Origin: Loxodes magnus
Taxonomy: Eukaryota; Ciliophora; Karyorelictea; Loxodida; Loxodidae
Direction: 5' to 3'
Assembly (NCBI GenBank): GCA_946699065.1
Contig: CAMPDV010000291.1
Location: forward strand, 124,001-188,000
DNA length: 64,000 nt
The notes below the pieces were generated by a model. It did not search any database. It was not told the DNA's origin and saw only the letters and a program-made list of their open reading frames with translations. Positions 46,801-56,076 of the stretch are shown piece by piece. Made by a program: the position numbers and the translations under genes. Position 1 is the first letter of the stretch. The number at the start of each line of letters is the position of its first letter.

Positions 46801-47163
46801 AAGACAGGTACCTGTAAGACCATGAGTGGTCACACTAGTTATGTATCTGCTGTGGCTATATCCAGTGATTCAGAGTTCATCGTATCGGGAAGTTATGATT
46901 ATACGGTGAGACTATGGGACGTCAAGACAGGTACCTGTAAGACCATGAGTGGTCACACTAGTTATGTATATGCTGTGGCTATATCCAGTGATTTAGAGTT
47001 CATCGTATCTGGAAGTTATGATTATACGGTGAGACTATGGGACGTCAAGACAGGTACCTGTAAGACCATGAGTGGTCACACTAGTTATGTATCTGCTGTG
47101 GCTATATCCAGTGATTCAGAGTTCATCGTATCGGGAAGTTATGATTATACGGTGAGACTATGA
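43870..47163 (+). CDS. Longest WD40 open stretch, 1,097 aa, about 27 blades
   Basis: It starts at the ATG of MSGHT after TGA 43840 and runs 3.3 kb to TGA 47161, enough for three complete seven-bladed propellers and part of a fourth. It mixes nearly all blade types: Cys7-Ser9, SVV, TTVV, THY, His25 and Asn25-Asn27. ATG1 of one blade is ATA (44116-44118). The block 44137-46231 recurs 98 units to the right. Every blade keeps His4, Asp26, Thr28 and Trp32. This is the best candidate for a translated product under the standard code, though no start signals precede it. Confidence 0.45.
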   Translation: MSGHTSYVSAVAISSDLEFIVSGSYDYTVRLWDVKTGTCKTMSGHTSYVYAVAISSDSEFIVSGSNDYTVRLWDVKTGTCKTISGHTSYVSAVAISSDSEFIVSGSNDNTVRLWDVKTGTCKTMSGHTSYVSAVAISSDLEFIVSGSYDYTVRLWDVKTGTCKTMSGHTSCVSVVAISSDSEFIVSGSYDYTVRLWDVKTGTCKTMSGHTSYVSAVAISSDLEFIVSGSYDYTVRLWNVKTGTCKTMSGHTSYVSAVAISSDSEFIVSGSYDYTVRLWDVKTGTCKTMSGHTSYVSAVAISSDSEFIVSGSYDYTVRLWNVKTGTCKTMSGHTSCVSAVAISSDSEFIVSGSYDYTVRLWNVKTGTCKTMSGHTSCVSAVAISSDSEFIVSGSYDYTVRLWNVKTGTCKTMSGHTTVVSSVAISSDSEFIVSGSHDYTVRLWDVKTGTCKTMSGHTSCVSAVAISSDSEFIVSGSYDYTVRLWDVKTGTCKTMSGHTHYVYAVAISSDLEFIVSGSYDYTVRLWDVKTGTCKTMSGHTSCVYAVAISSDSEFIVSGSYDYTVRLWDVKTGTCKTMSGHTTVVSSVAISSDLEFIVSGSYDYTVRLWDVKTGTCKTMSGHTSCVSAVAISSDSEFIVSGSYDYTVRLWDVKTGTCKTMSGHTSYVSAVAISSDSEFIVSGSYDYTVRLWDVKTGTCKTMSGHTSYVYAVAISSDLEFIVSGSYDYTVRLWDVKTGTCKTMSGHTSYVSAVAISSDSEFIVSGSYDYTVRLWDVKTGTCKTMSGHTSYVSAVAISSDSEFIVSGSNDNTVRLWDVKTGTCKTMSGHTTVVSSVAISSDSEFIVSGSHDYTVRLWDVKTGTCKTMSGHTSYVSAVAISSDSEFIVSGSNDNTVRLWDVKTGTCKTMSGHTSYVSAVAISSDLEFIVSGSYDYTVRLWDVKTGTCKTMSGHTSYVSAVAISSDSEFIVSGSYDYTVRLWDVKTGTCKTMSGHTSYVSAVAISSDSEFIVSGSYDYTVRLWDVKTGTCKTMSGHTSYVYAVAISSDLEFIVSGSYDYTVRLWDVKTGTCKTMSGHTSYVSAVAISSDSEFIVSGSYDYTVRL
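44137..46231 (+). repeat. Block E copy 1 (repeated 98 units on)
   Basis: 2,095 bp, about 17 blades without any stop, recur at 56191-58285, shift 12,054 bp. All variant codons I compared agree, including the silent TCT at Ser22. The left edge is at Tyr7/Cys7 and the right edge at Ser9/Tyr9. Confidence 0.85.
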
Positions 47164-49557
47164 AACGTCAAGACAGGTACCTGTAAGACCATGAGTGGTC
47201 ACACTAGTTATGTATATGCTGTGACTATATCCAGTGATTTAGAGTTCATCGTATCTGGAAGTAATGATTATACGGTGAGACTATGGGACGTCAAGACAGG
47301 TACCTGTAAGACCATGAGTGGTCACACTAGTTATGTATCTGCTGTGGCTATATCCAGTGATTCAGAGTTCATCGTATCGGGAAGTTATGATTATACGGTG
47401 AGACTATGGGACGTCAAGACAGGTACCTGTAAGACCATGAGTGGTCACACTAGTTATGTATCTGCTGTGGCTATATCCAGTGATTTAGAGTTCATCGTAT
47501 CGGGAAGTTATGATTATACGGTGAGACTATGAAACGTCAAGACAGGTACCTGTAAGACCATGAGTGGTCACACTAGTTGTGTATCTGCTGTGGCTATATC
47601 CAGTGATTCAGAGTTCATCGTATCGGGAAGTTATGATTATACGGTGAGACTATGGAACGTCAAGACAGGTACCTGTAAGACCATGAGTGGTCACACTAGT
47701 TATGTATCTGCTGTGGCTATATCCAGTGATTCAGAGTTCATCGTATCGGGAAGTTATGATTATACGGTGAGACTATGGGACGTCAAGACAGGTACCTGTA
47801 AGACCATGAGTGGTCACACTAGTTATGTATCTGCTGTGGCTATATCCAGTGATTTAGAGTTCATCGTATCGGGAAGTTATGATTATACGGTGAGACTATG
47901 AAACGTCAAGACAGGTACCTGTAAGACCATGAGTGGTCACACTACTGTTGTATCATCTGTGGCTATATCCAGTGATTCAGAGTTCATCGTATCGGGAAGT
48001 TATGATTATACGGTGAGACTATGAAACGTCAAGACAGGTACCTGTAAGACCATGAGTGGTCACACTAGTTGTGTATCTGCTGTGGCTATATCCAGTGATT
48101 CAGAGTTCATCGTATCGGGAAGTTATGATTATACGGTGAGACTATGGAACGTCAAGACAGGTACCTGTAAGACCATGAGTGGTCACACTAGTTGTGTATA
48201 AGCTGTGGCTATATCCAGTGATTCAGAGTTCATCGTATCGGGAAGTTATGATTATACGGTGAGACTATGGGACGTCAAGACAGGTACCTGTAAGACCATG
48301 AGTGGTCACACTAGTTATGTATCTGCTGTGGCTATATCCAGTGATTCAGAGTTCATCGTATCGGGAAGTTATGATTATACGGTGAGACTATGGGACGTCA
48401 AGACAGGTACCTGTAAGACCATGAGTGGTCACACTAGTTATGTATCTGCTGTGGCTATATCCAGTGATTCAGAGTTCATCGTATCGGGAAGTTATGATTA
48501 TACGGTGAGACTATGGGACGTCAAGACAGGTACCTGTAAGACCATGAGTGGTCACACTAGTTATGTATATGCTGTGGCTATATCCAGTGATTTAGAGTTC
48601 ATCGTATCTGGAAGTTATGATTATACGGTGAGACTATGGGACGTCAAGACAGGTACCTGTAAGACCATGAGTGGTCACACTAGTTATGTATCTGCTGTGG
48701 CTATATCCAGTGATTCAGAGTTCATCGTATCGGGAAGTTATGATTATACGGTGAGACTATGAAACGTCAAGACAGGTACCTGTAAGACCATGAGTGGTCA
48801 CACTAGTTATGTATATGCTGTGACTATATCCAGTGATTTAGAGTTCATCGTATCTGGAAGTAATGATTATACGGTGAGACTATGGGACGTCAAGACAGGT
48901 ACCTGTAAGACCATGAGTGGTCACACTAGTTATGTATCTGCTGTGGCTATATCCAGTGATTCAGAGTTCATCGTATCGGGAAGTTATGATTATACGGTGA
49001 GACTATGGGACGTCAAGACAGGTACCTGTAAGACCATGAGTGGTCACACTAGTTATGTATCTGCTGTGGCTATATCCAGTGATTTAGAGTTCATCGTATC
49101 GGGAAGTTATGATTATACGGTGAGACTATGGAACGTCAAGACAGGTACCTGTAAGACCATGAGTGGTCACACTAGTTATGTATAAGCTGTGGCTATATCC
49201 AGTGATTCAGAGTTCATCGTATCGGGAAGTTATGATTATACGGTGAGACTATGGAACGTCAAGACAGGTACCTGTAAGACCATGAGTGGTCACACTAGTT
49301 GTGTATCTGCTGTGGCTATATCCAGTGATTCAGAGTTCATCGTATCGGGAAGTTATGATTATACGGTGAGACTATGAAACGTCAAGACAGGTACCTGTAA
49401 GACCATGAGTGGTCACACTAGTTGTGTATCTGCTGTGGCTATATCCAGTGATTCAGAGTTCATCGTATCGGGAAGTTATGATTATACGGTGAGACTATGG
49501 GACGTCAAGACAGGTACCTGTAAGACCATGAGTGGTCACACTAGTTGTGTATAAGCT
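47164..49557 (+). pseudogene. Short stretches with class D and A stops
   Basis: Open parts 47191-47532, 47560-47901, 48205-48762 (185 aa), 48790-49185 and 49189-49377. TGA at 47530, 47899, 48022, 48760 and 49375; TAA at 48199, 49183 and 49552. 48790-49377 is the third copy of the 131 + 62 aa module. Confidence 0.42.
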
Positions 49558-50853
49558 GTGGCTATATCCAGTGATTCAGAGTTCATCGTATCGGGAAGTT
49601 ATGATTATACGGTGAGACTATGGGACGTCAAGACAGGTACCTGTAAGACCATGAGTGGTCACACTAGTTGTGTATCTGCTGTGGCTATATCCAGTGATTC
49701 AGAGTTCATCGTATCGGGAAGTTATGATTATACGGTGAGACTATGGGACGTCAAGACAGGTACCTGTAAGACCATGAGTGGTCACACACATTATGTATAT
49801 GCTGTGGCTATATCCAGTGATTCAGAGTTCATCGTATCGGGAAGTAATGATTATACGGTGAGACTATGGAACGTCAAGACAAGTACCTGTAAGACCATGA
49901 GTGGTCACACAAGTCATGTATATGCTGTGGCTATATCCAGTGATTTAGAGTTCATCGTATCGGGAAGTAATGATAATACGGTGAGACTATGGGACGTCAA
50001 GACAGGTACCTGTAAGACCATGAGTGGTCACACTAGTTATGTATCTGCTGTGGCTATATCCAGTGATTCAGAGTTCATCGTATCGGGAAGTTATGATTAT
50101 ACGGTGAGACTATGGGACGTCAAGACAGGTACCTGTAAGACCATGAGTGGTCACACTAGTTGTGTATATGCTGTGGCTATATCCAGTGATTTAGAGTTCA
50201 TCGTATCGGGAAGTTATGATTATACGGTGAGACTATGGGACGTCAAGACAGGTACCTGTAAGACCATGAGTGGTCACACTAGTTATGTATATGCTGTGGC
50301 TATATCCAGTGATTTAGAGTTCATCGTATCGGGAAGTTATGATTATACGGTGAGACTATGGGACGTCAAGACAGGTACCTGTAAGACCATGAGTGGTCAC
50401 ACTAGTTATGTATATGCTGTGGCTATATCCAGTGATTCAGAGTTCATCGTATCGGGAAGTTATGATTATACGGTGAGACTATGGGACGTCAAGACAGGTA
50501 CCTGTAAGACCATGAGTGGTCACACTAGTTGTGTATATGCTGTGGCTATATCCAGTGATTCAGAGTTCATCGTATCGGGAAGTTATGATTATACGGTGAG
50601 ACTATGGGACGTCAAGACAGGTACCTGTAAGACCATGAGTGGTCACACTAGTTGTGTATCTGCTGTGGCTATATCCAGTGATTCAGAGTTCATCGTATCG
50701 GGAAGTTATGATTATACGGTGAGACTATGGGACGTCAAGACAGGTACCTGTAAGACCATGAGTGGTCACACTAGTTGTGTATATGCTGTGGCTATATCCA
50801 GTGATTTAGAGTTCATCGTATCGGGAAGTTATGATTATACGGTGAGACTATGA
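49558..50853 (+). CDS. WD40 open stretch, 431 aa, 10-11 blades
   Basis: From class A TAA 49552 to TGA 50851. Near 49,850 an Asn25 blade with Gly37 to Ser leads into TSHVYAV and Asn25-Asn27 blades. This is the same order as the tail cassettes at 58.8-63.4 kb but without their TAA, so it resembles the ancestral form of that cassette. Confidence 0.38.
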   Translation: MAISSDSEFIVSGSYDYTVRLWDVKTGTCKTMSGHTSCVSAVAISSDSEFIVSGSYDYTVRLWDVKTGTCKTMSGHTHYVYAVAISSDSEFIVSGSNDYTVRLWNVKTSTCKTMSGHTSHVYAVAISSDLEFIVSGSNDNTVRLWDVKTGTCKTMSGHTSYVSAVAISSDSEFIVSGSYDYTVRLWDVKTGTCKTMSGHTSCVYAVAISSDLEFIVSGSYDYTVRLWDVKTGTCKTMSGHTSYVYAVAISSDLEFIVSGSYDYTVRLWDVKTGTCKTMSGHTSYVYAVAISSDSEFIVSGSYDYTVRLWDVKTGTCKTMSGHTSCVYAVAISSDSEFIVSGSYDYTVRLWDVKTGTCKTMSGHTSCVSAVAISSDSEFIVSGSYDYTVRLWDVKTGTCKTMSGHTSCVYAVAISSDLEFIVSGSYDYTVRL

Positions 50854-52263
50854 AACGTCAAGACAGGTACCTGTAAGACCATGAGTGGTCACACTAGTTA
50901 TGTATATGCTGTGGCTATATCCAGTGATTCAGAGTTCATCGTATCGGGAAGTTATGATTATACGGTGAGACTATGGGACGTCAAGACAGGTACCTGTAAG
51001 ACCATGAGTGGTCACACAAGTCATGTATCATCTGTGGCTATATCCAGTGATTTAGAGTTCATCGTATCGGGAAGTTATGATTATACGGTGAGACTATGGG
51101 ACGTCAAGACAAGTACCTGTAAGACCATGAGTGGTCACACTACTGTTGTATCATCTGTGGCTATATCCAGTGATTCAGAGTTCATCGTATCGGGAAGTAA
51201 TGATTATACGGTGAGACTATGGGACGTCAAGACAGGTACCTGTAAGACCATGAGTGTTCACAAAGATTGAGTATCATCAGTGGCTATATCCAGTGATTCA
51301 GAGTTCATCGTATCGGGAAGTTATGATTATACGGTGAGACTATGGGACGTCAAGACAGGTACCTGTAAGACCATGAGTGGTCACACTAGTTATGTATCTG
51401 CTGTGGCTATATCCAGTGATTCAGAGTTCATCGTATCGGGAAGTTATGATTATACGGTGAGACTATGAAACGTCAAGACAGGTACCTGTAAGACCATGAG
51501 TGGTCACACTAGTTATGTATATGCTGTGACTATATCCAGTGATTTAGAGTTCATCGTATCTGGAAGTAATGATTATACGGTGAGACTATGGGACGTCAAG
51601 ACAGGTACCTGTAAGACCATGAGTGGTCACACTAGTTATGTATCTGCTGTGGCTATATCCAGTGATTCAGAGTTCATCGTATCGGGAAGTTATGATTATA
51701 CGGTGAGACTATGGGACGTCAAGACAGGTACCTGTAAGACCATGAGTGGTCACACTAGTTATGTATCTGCTGTGGCTATATCCAGTGATTTAGAGTTCAT
51801 CGTATCGGGAAGTTATGATTATACGGTGAGACTATGGAACGTCAAGACAGGTACCTGTAAGACCATGAGTGGTCACACTAGTTATGTATAAGCTGTGGCT
51901 ATATCCAGTGATTCAGAGTTCATCGTATCGGGAAGTTATGATTATACGGTGAGACTATGGAACGTCAAGACAGGTACCTGTAAGACCATGAGTGGTCACA
52001 CTAGTTGTGTATCTGCTGTGGCTATATCCAGTGATTCAGAGTTCATCGTATCGGGAAGTTATGATTATACGGTGAGACTATGAAACGTCAAGACAGGTAC
52101 CTGTAAGACCATGAGTGGTCACACTAGTTGTGTATCTGCTGTGGCTATATCCAGTGATTCAGAGTTCATCGTATCGGGAAGTTATGATTATACGGTGAGA
52201 CTATGGAACGTCAAGACAGGTACCTGTAAGACCATGAGTGGTCACACTAGTTGTGTATAAGCT
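50854..52263 (+). pseudogene. Stretches around the HKD-TGA unit
   Basis: Open parts 50881-51270 (129 aa, ending at TGA 51268 in the divergent unit, with Gly37 to Ser near 51,111), 51280-51468, then 51496-51891 and 51895-52083, the fourth copy of the 131 + 62 aa module. TAA at 51889 and 52258, TGA at 51466 and 52081. Confidence 0.42.
51250..51372 (+). repeat. Divergent unit with HKD-TGA-VSSV
   Basis: This unit departs from all others at its start: Gly3 to Val, then His-Lys-Asp, TGA at 51268-51270, then Val-Ser-Ser-Val, with tca-gtg instead of tct-gtg. HKDWV is a classical start of a WD40 blade, so the TGA stands exactly where Trp is expected. It looks like an older or imported blade rather than a drifted copy of the consensus. 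Confidence 0.85.
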
Positions 52264-54174
52264 GTGGCTATATCCAGTGATTCAGAGTTCATCGTATCGG
52301 GAAGTTATGATTATACGGTGAGACTATGGAACGTCAAGACAGGTACCTGTAAGACCATGAGTGGTCACACTAGTTATGTATCTGCTGTGGCTATATCCAG
52401 TGATTCAGAGTTCATCGTATCGGGAAGTTATGATTATACGGTGAGACTATGGGACGTCAAGACAGGTACCTGTAAGACCATGAGTGGTCACACTAGTTGT
52501 GTATATGCTGTGGCTATATCCAGTGATTCAGAGTTCATCGTATCGGGAAGTAATGATTATACGGTGAGACTATGGGACGTCAAGACAGGTACCTGTAAGA
52601 CCATGAGTGGTCACACTAGTTATGTATCTGCTGTGGCTATATCCAGTGATTTAGAGTTCATCGTATCGGGAAGTTATGATTATACGGTGAGACTATGGGA
52701 CGTCAAGACAGGTACCTGTAAGACCATGAGTGGTCACACTAGTTATGTATCTGCTGTGGCTATATCCAGTGATTCAGAGTTCATCGTATCGGGAAGTTAT
52801 GATTATACGGTGAGACTATGGGACGTCAAGACAGGTACCTGTAAGACCATGAGTGGTCACACTAGTTGTGTATATGCTGTGGCTATATCCAGTGATTTAG
52901 AGTTCATCGTATCGGGAAGTTATGATTATACGGTGAGACTATGGGACGTCAAGACAGGTACCTGTAAGACCATGAGTGGTCACACTAGTTATGTATATGC
53001 TGTGGCTATATCCAGTGATTTAGAGTTCATCGTATCGGGAAGTTATGATTATACGGTGAGACTATGGGACGTCAAGACAGGTACCTGTAAGACCATGAGT
53101 GGTCACACTAGTTGTGTATATGCTGTGGCTATATCCAGTGATTCAGAGTTCATCGTATCGGGAAGTAATGATTATACGGTGAGACTATGGAAAGTCAAGA
53201 CAGGTACCTGTAAGACCATGAGTGGTCACACTAGTTGTGTATCTGCTGTGGCTATATCCAGTGATTCAGAGTTCATCGTATCGGGAAGTTATGATTATAC
53301 GGTGAGACTATGGAACGTCAAGACAGGTACCTGTAAGACCATGAGTGGTCACACTAGTTGTGTATATGCTGTGGCTATATCCAGTGATTCAGAGTTCATC
53401 GTATCGGGAAGTTATGATTATACGGTGAGACTATGGGACGTCAAGACAGGTACCTGTAAGACCATGAGTGGTCACACTAGTTATGTATATGCTGTGACTA
53501 TATCCAGTGATTTAGAGTTCATCGTATCTGGAAGTAATGATTATACGGTGAGACTATGGGACGTCAAGACAGGTACCTGTAAGACCATGAGTGGTCACAC
53601 TAGTTGTGTATATGCTGTGGCTATATCCAGTGATTCAGAGTTCATCGTATCGGGAAGTTATGATTATACGGTGAGACTATGGAAAGTCAAGACAGGTACC
53701 TGTAAGACCATGAGTGGTCACACTAGTTGTGTATCTGCTGTGGCTATATCCAGTGATTCAGAGTTCATCGTATCGGGAAGTTATGATTATACGGTGAGAC
53801 TATGGAACGTCAAGACAGGTACCTGTAAGACCATGAGTGGTCACACTAGTTGTGTATATGCTGTGGCTATATCCAGTGATTCAGAGTTCATCGTATCGGG
53901 AAGTTATGATTATACGGTGAGACTATGGGACGTCAAGACAGGTACCTGTAAGACCATGAGTGGTCACACTAGTTGTGTATATGCTGTGGCTATATCCAGT
54001 GATTCAGAGTTCATCGTATCGGGAAGTAATGATTATACGGTGAGACTATGGGACGTCAAGACAGGTACCTGTAAGACCATAAGTGGTCACACTAGTTATG
54101 TATCTGCTGTGGCTATATCCAGTGATTCAGAGTTCATCGTATCGGGAAGTTATGATTATACGGTGAGACTATGA
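52264..54174 (+). CDS. WD40 open stretch, 636 aa, 15-16 blades
   Basis: From class A TAA 52258 to TGA 54172. It contains two copies of a Lys33 module (WK blade, Cys7-Ser9-WN, Cys7-Tyr9-WD) separated by the Ala12-to-Thr blade. ATG1 is ATA at 54079-54081. Its start is repeated 17 units on, at 54355. Confidence 0.42.
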   Translation: MAISSDSEFIVSGSYDYTVRLWNVKTGTCKTMSGHTSYVSAVAISSDSEFIVSGSYDYTVRLWDVKTGTCKTMSGHTSCVYAVAISSDSEFIVSGSNDYTVRLWDVKTGTCKTMSGHTSYVSAVAISSDLEFIVSGSYDYTVRLWDVKTGTCKTMSGHTSYVSAVAISSDSEFIVSGSYDYTVRLWDVKTGTCKTMSGHTSCVYAVAISSDLEFIVSGSYDYTVRLWDVKTGTCKTMSGHTSYVYAVAISSDLEFIVSGSYDYTVRLWDVKTGTCKTMSGHTSCVYAVAISSDSEFIVSGSNDYTVRLWKVKTGTCKTMSGHTSCVSAVAISSDSEFIVSGSYDYTVRLWNVKTGTCKTMSGHTSCVYAVAISSDSEFIVSGSYDYTVRLWDVKTGTCKTMSGHTSYVYAVTISSDLEFIVSGSNDYTVRLWDVKTGTCKTMSGHTSCVYAVAISSDSEFIVSGSYDYTVRLWKVKTGTCKTMSGHTSCVSAVAISSDSEFIVSGSYDYTVRLWNVKTGTCKTMSGHTSCVYAVAISSDSEFIVSGSYDYTVRLWDVKTGTCKTMSGHTSCVYAVAISSDSEFIVSGSNDYTVRLWDVKTGTCKTISGHTSYVSAVAISSDSEFIVSGSYDYTVRL

Positions 54175-54354
54175 AACGTCAAGACAGGTACCTGTAAGAC
54201 CATGAGTGGTCACACTAGTTGTGTATCTGCTGTGGCTATATCCAGTGATTCAGAGTTCATCGTATCGGGAAGTTATGATTATACGGTGAGACTATGGAAC
54301 GTCAAGACAGGTACCTGTAAGACCATGAGTGGTCACACTAGTTGTGTATAAGCT

Positions 54355-56073
54355 GTGGCTATATCCAGTGATTCAGAGTTCATCGTATCGGGAAGTTATG
54401 ATTATACGGTGAGACTATGGAACGTCAAGACAGGTACCTGTAAGACCATGAGTGGTCACACTAGTTATGTATCTGCTGTGGCTATATCCAGTGATTCAGA
54501 GTTCATCGTATCGGGAAGTTATGATTATACGGTGAGACTATGGGACGTCAAGACAGGTACCTGTAAGACCATGAGTGGTCACACTAGTTGTGTATATGCT
54601 GTGGCTATATCCAGTGATTCAGAGTTCATCGTATCGGGAAGTAATGATTATACGGTGAGACTATGGGACGTCAAGACAGGTACCTGTAAGACCATGAGTG
54701 GTCACACTAGTTATGTATCTGCTGTGGCTATATCCAGTGATTTAGAGTTCATCGTATCGGGAAGTTATGATTATACGGTGAGACTATGGGACGTCAAGAC
54801 AGGTACCTGTAAGACCATGAGTGGTCACACTAGTTGTGTATCTGCTGTGGCTATATCCAGTGATTCAGAGTTCATCGTATCGGGAAGTTATGATTATACG
54901 GTGAGACTATGAAACGTCAAGACAGGTACCTGTAAGACCATGAGTGGTCACACTAGTTGTGTATATGCTGTGGCTATATCCAGTGATTTAGAGTTCATCG
55001 TATCGGGAAGTTATGATTATACGGTGAGACTATGGGACGTCAAGACAGGTACCTGTAAGACCATGAGTGGTCACACTAGTTATGTATATGCTGTGGCTAT
55101 ATCCAGTGATTTAGAGTTCATCGTATCGGGAAGTTATGATTATACGGTGAGACTATGGGACGTCAAGACAGGTACCTGTAAGACCATGAGTGGTCACACT
55201 AGTTGTGTATATGCTGTGGCTATATCCAGTGATTCAGAGTTCATCGTATCGGGAAGTAATGATTATACGGTGAGACTATGGAAAGTCAAGACAGGTACCT
55301 GTAAGACCATGAGTGGTCACACTAGTTGTGTATCTGCTGTGGCTATATCCAGTGATTCAGAGTTCATCGTATCGGGAAGTTATGATTATACGGTGAGACT
55401 ATGGAACGTCAAGACAGGTACCTGTAAGACCATGAGTGGTCACACTAGTTGTGTATATGCTGTGGCTATATCCAGTGATTCAGAGTTCATCGTATCGGGA
55501 AGTTATGATTATACGGTGAGACTATGGGACGTCAAGACAGGTACCTGTAAGACCATGAGTGGTCACACTAGTTATGTATATGCTGTGACTATATCCAGTG
55601 ATTTAGAGTTCATCGTATCTGGAAGTAATGATTATACGGTGAGACTATGGAACGTCAAGACAGGTACCTGTAAGACCATGAGTGGTCACACTAGTTGTGT
55701 ATATGCTGTGGCTATATCCAGTGATTCAGAGTTCATCGTATCGGGAAGTTATGATTATACGGTGAGACTATGGAAAGTCAAGACAGGTACCTGTAAGACC
55801 ATGAGTGGTCACACTAGTTATGTATCTGCTGTGGCTATATCCAGTGATTCAGAGTTCATCGTATCGGGAAGTTATGATTATACGGTGAGACTATGGGACG
55901 TCAAGACAGGTACCTGTAAGACCATGAGTGGTCACACTAGTTATGTATCTGCTGTGGCTATATCCAGTGATTTAGAGTTCATCGTATCGGGAAGTTATGA
56001 TTATACGGTGAGACTATGGAACGTCAAGACAGGTACCTGTAAGACCATGAGTGGTCACACTAGTTATGTATAA
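54355..56073 (+). CDS. Two WD40 open stretches, 185 and 377 aa
   Basis: 54355-54912 copies the start of 52264-54174 but is cut by TGA 54910. 54940-56073 continues the same blade order, with two Lys33 blades, to class A TAA 56071. The pair is therefore a near copy of the 636-aa stretch with one added TGA. Confidence 0.38.
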
Positions 56074-56076
56074 GCT

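Larger units (their letters stand above)
18749..54912 (+). other. Class D stops: TGA at Trp32 (41 copies)
   Basis: The context is cta-TGA-aac in place of cta-TGG-aac. The first is at 18749 and the last at 54910. In every case I read, the next codon is AAC (Asn33), never GAC, so this looks like one TGG to TGA change on a WN blade that was then copied. Trp32 is a structural tetrad residue and the family hallmark. The class is absent left of 18.7 kb and right of 55 kb. Confidence 0.9.
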
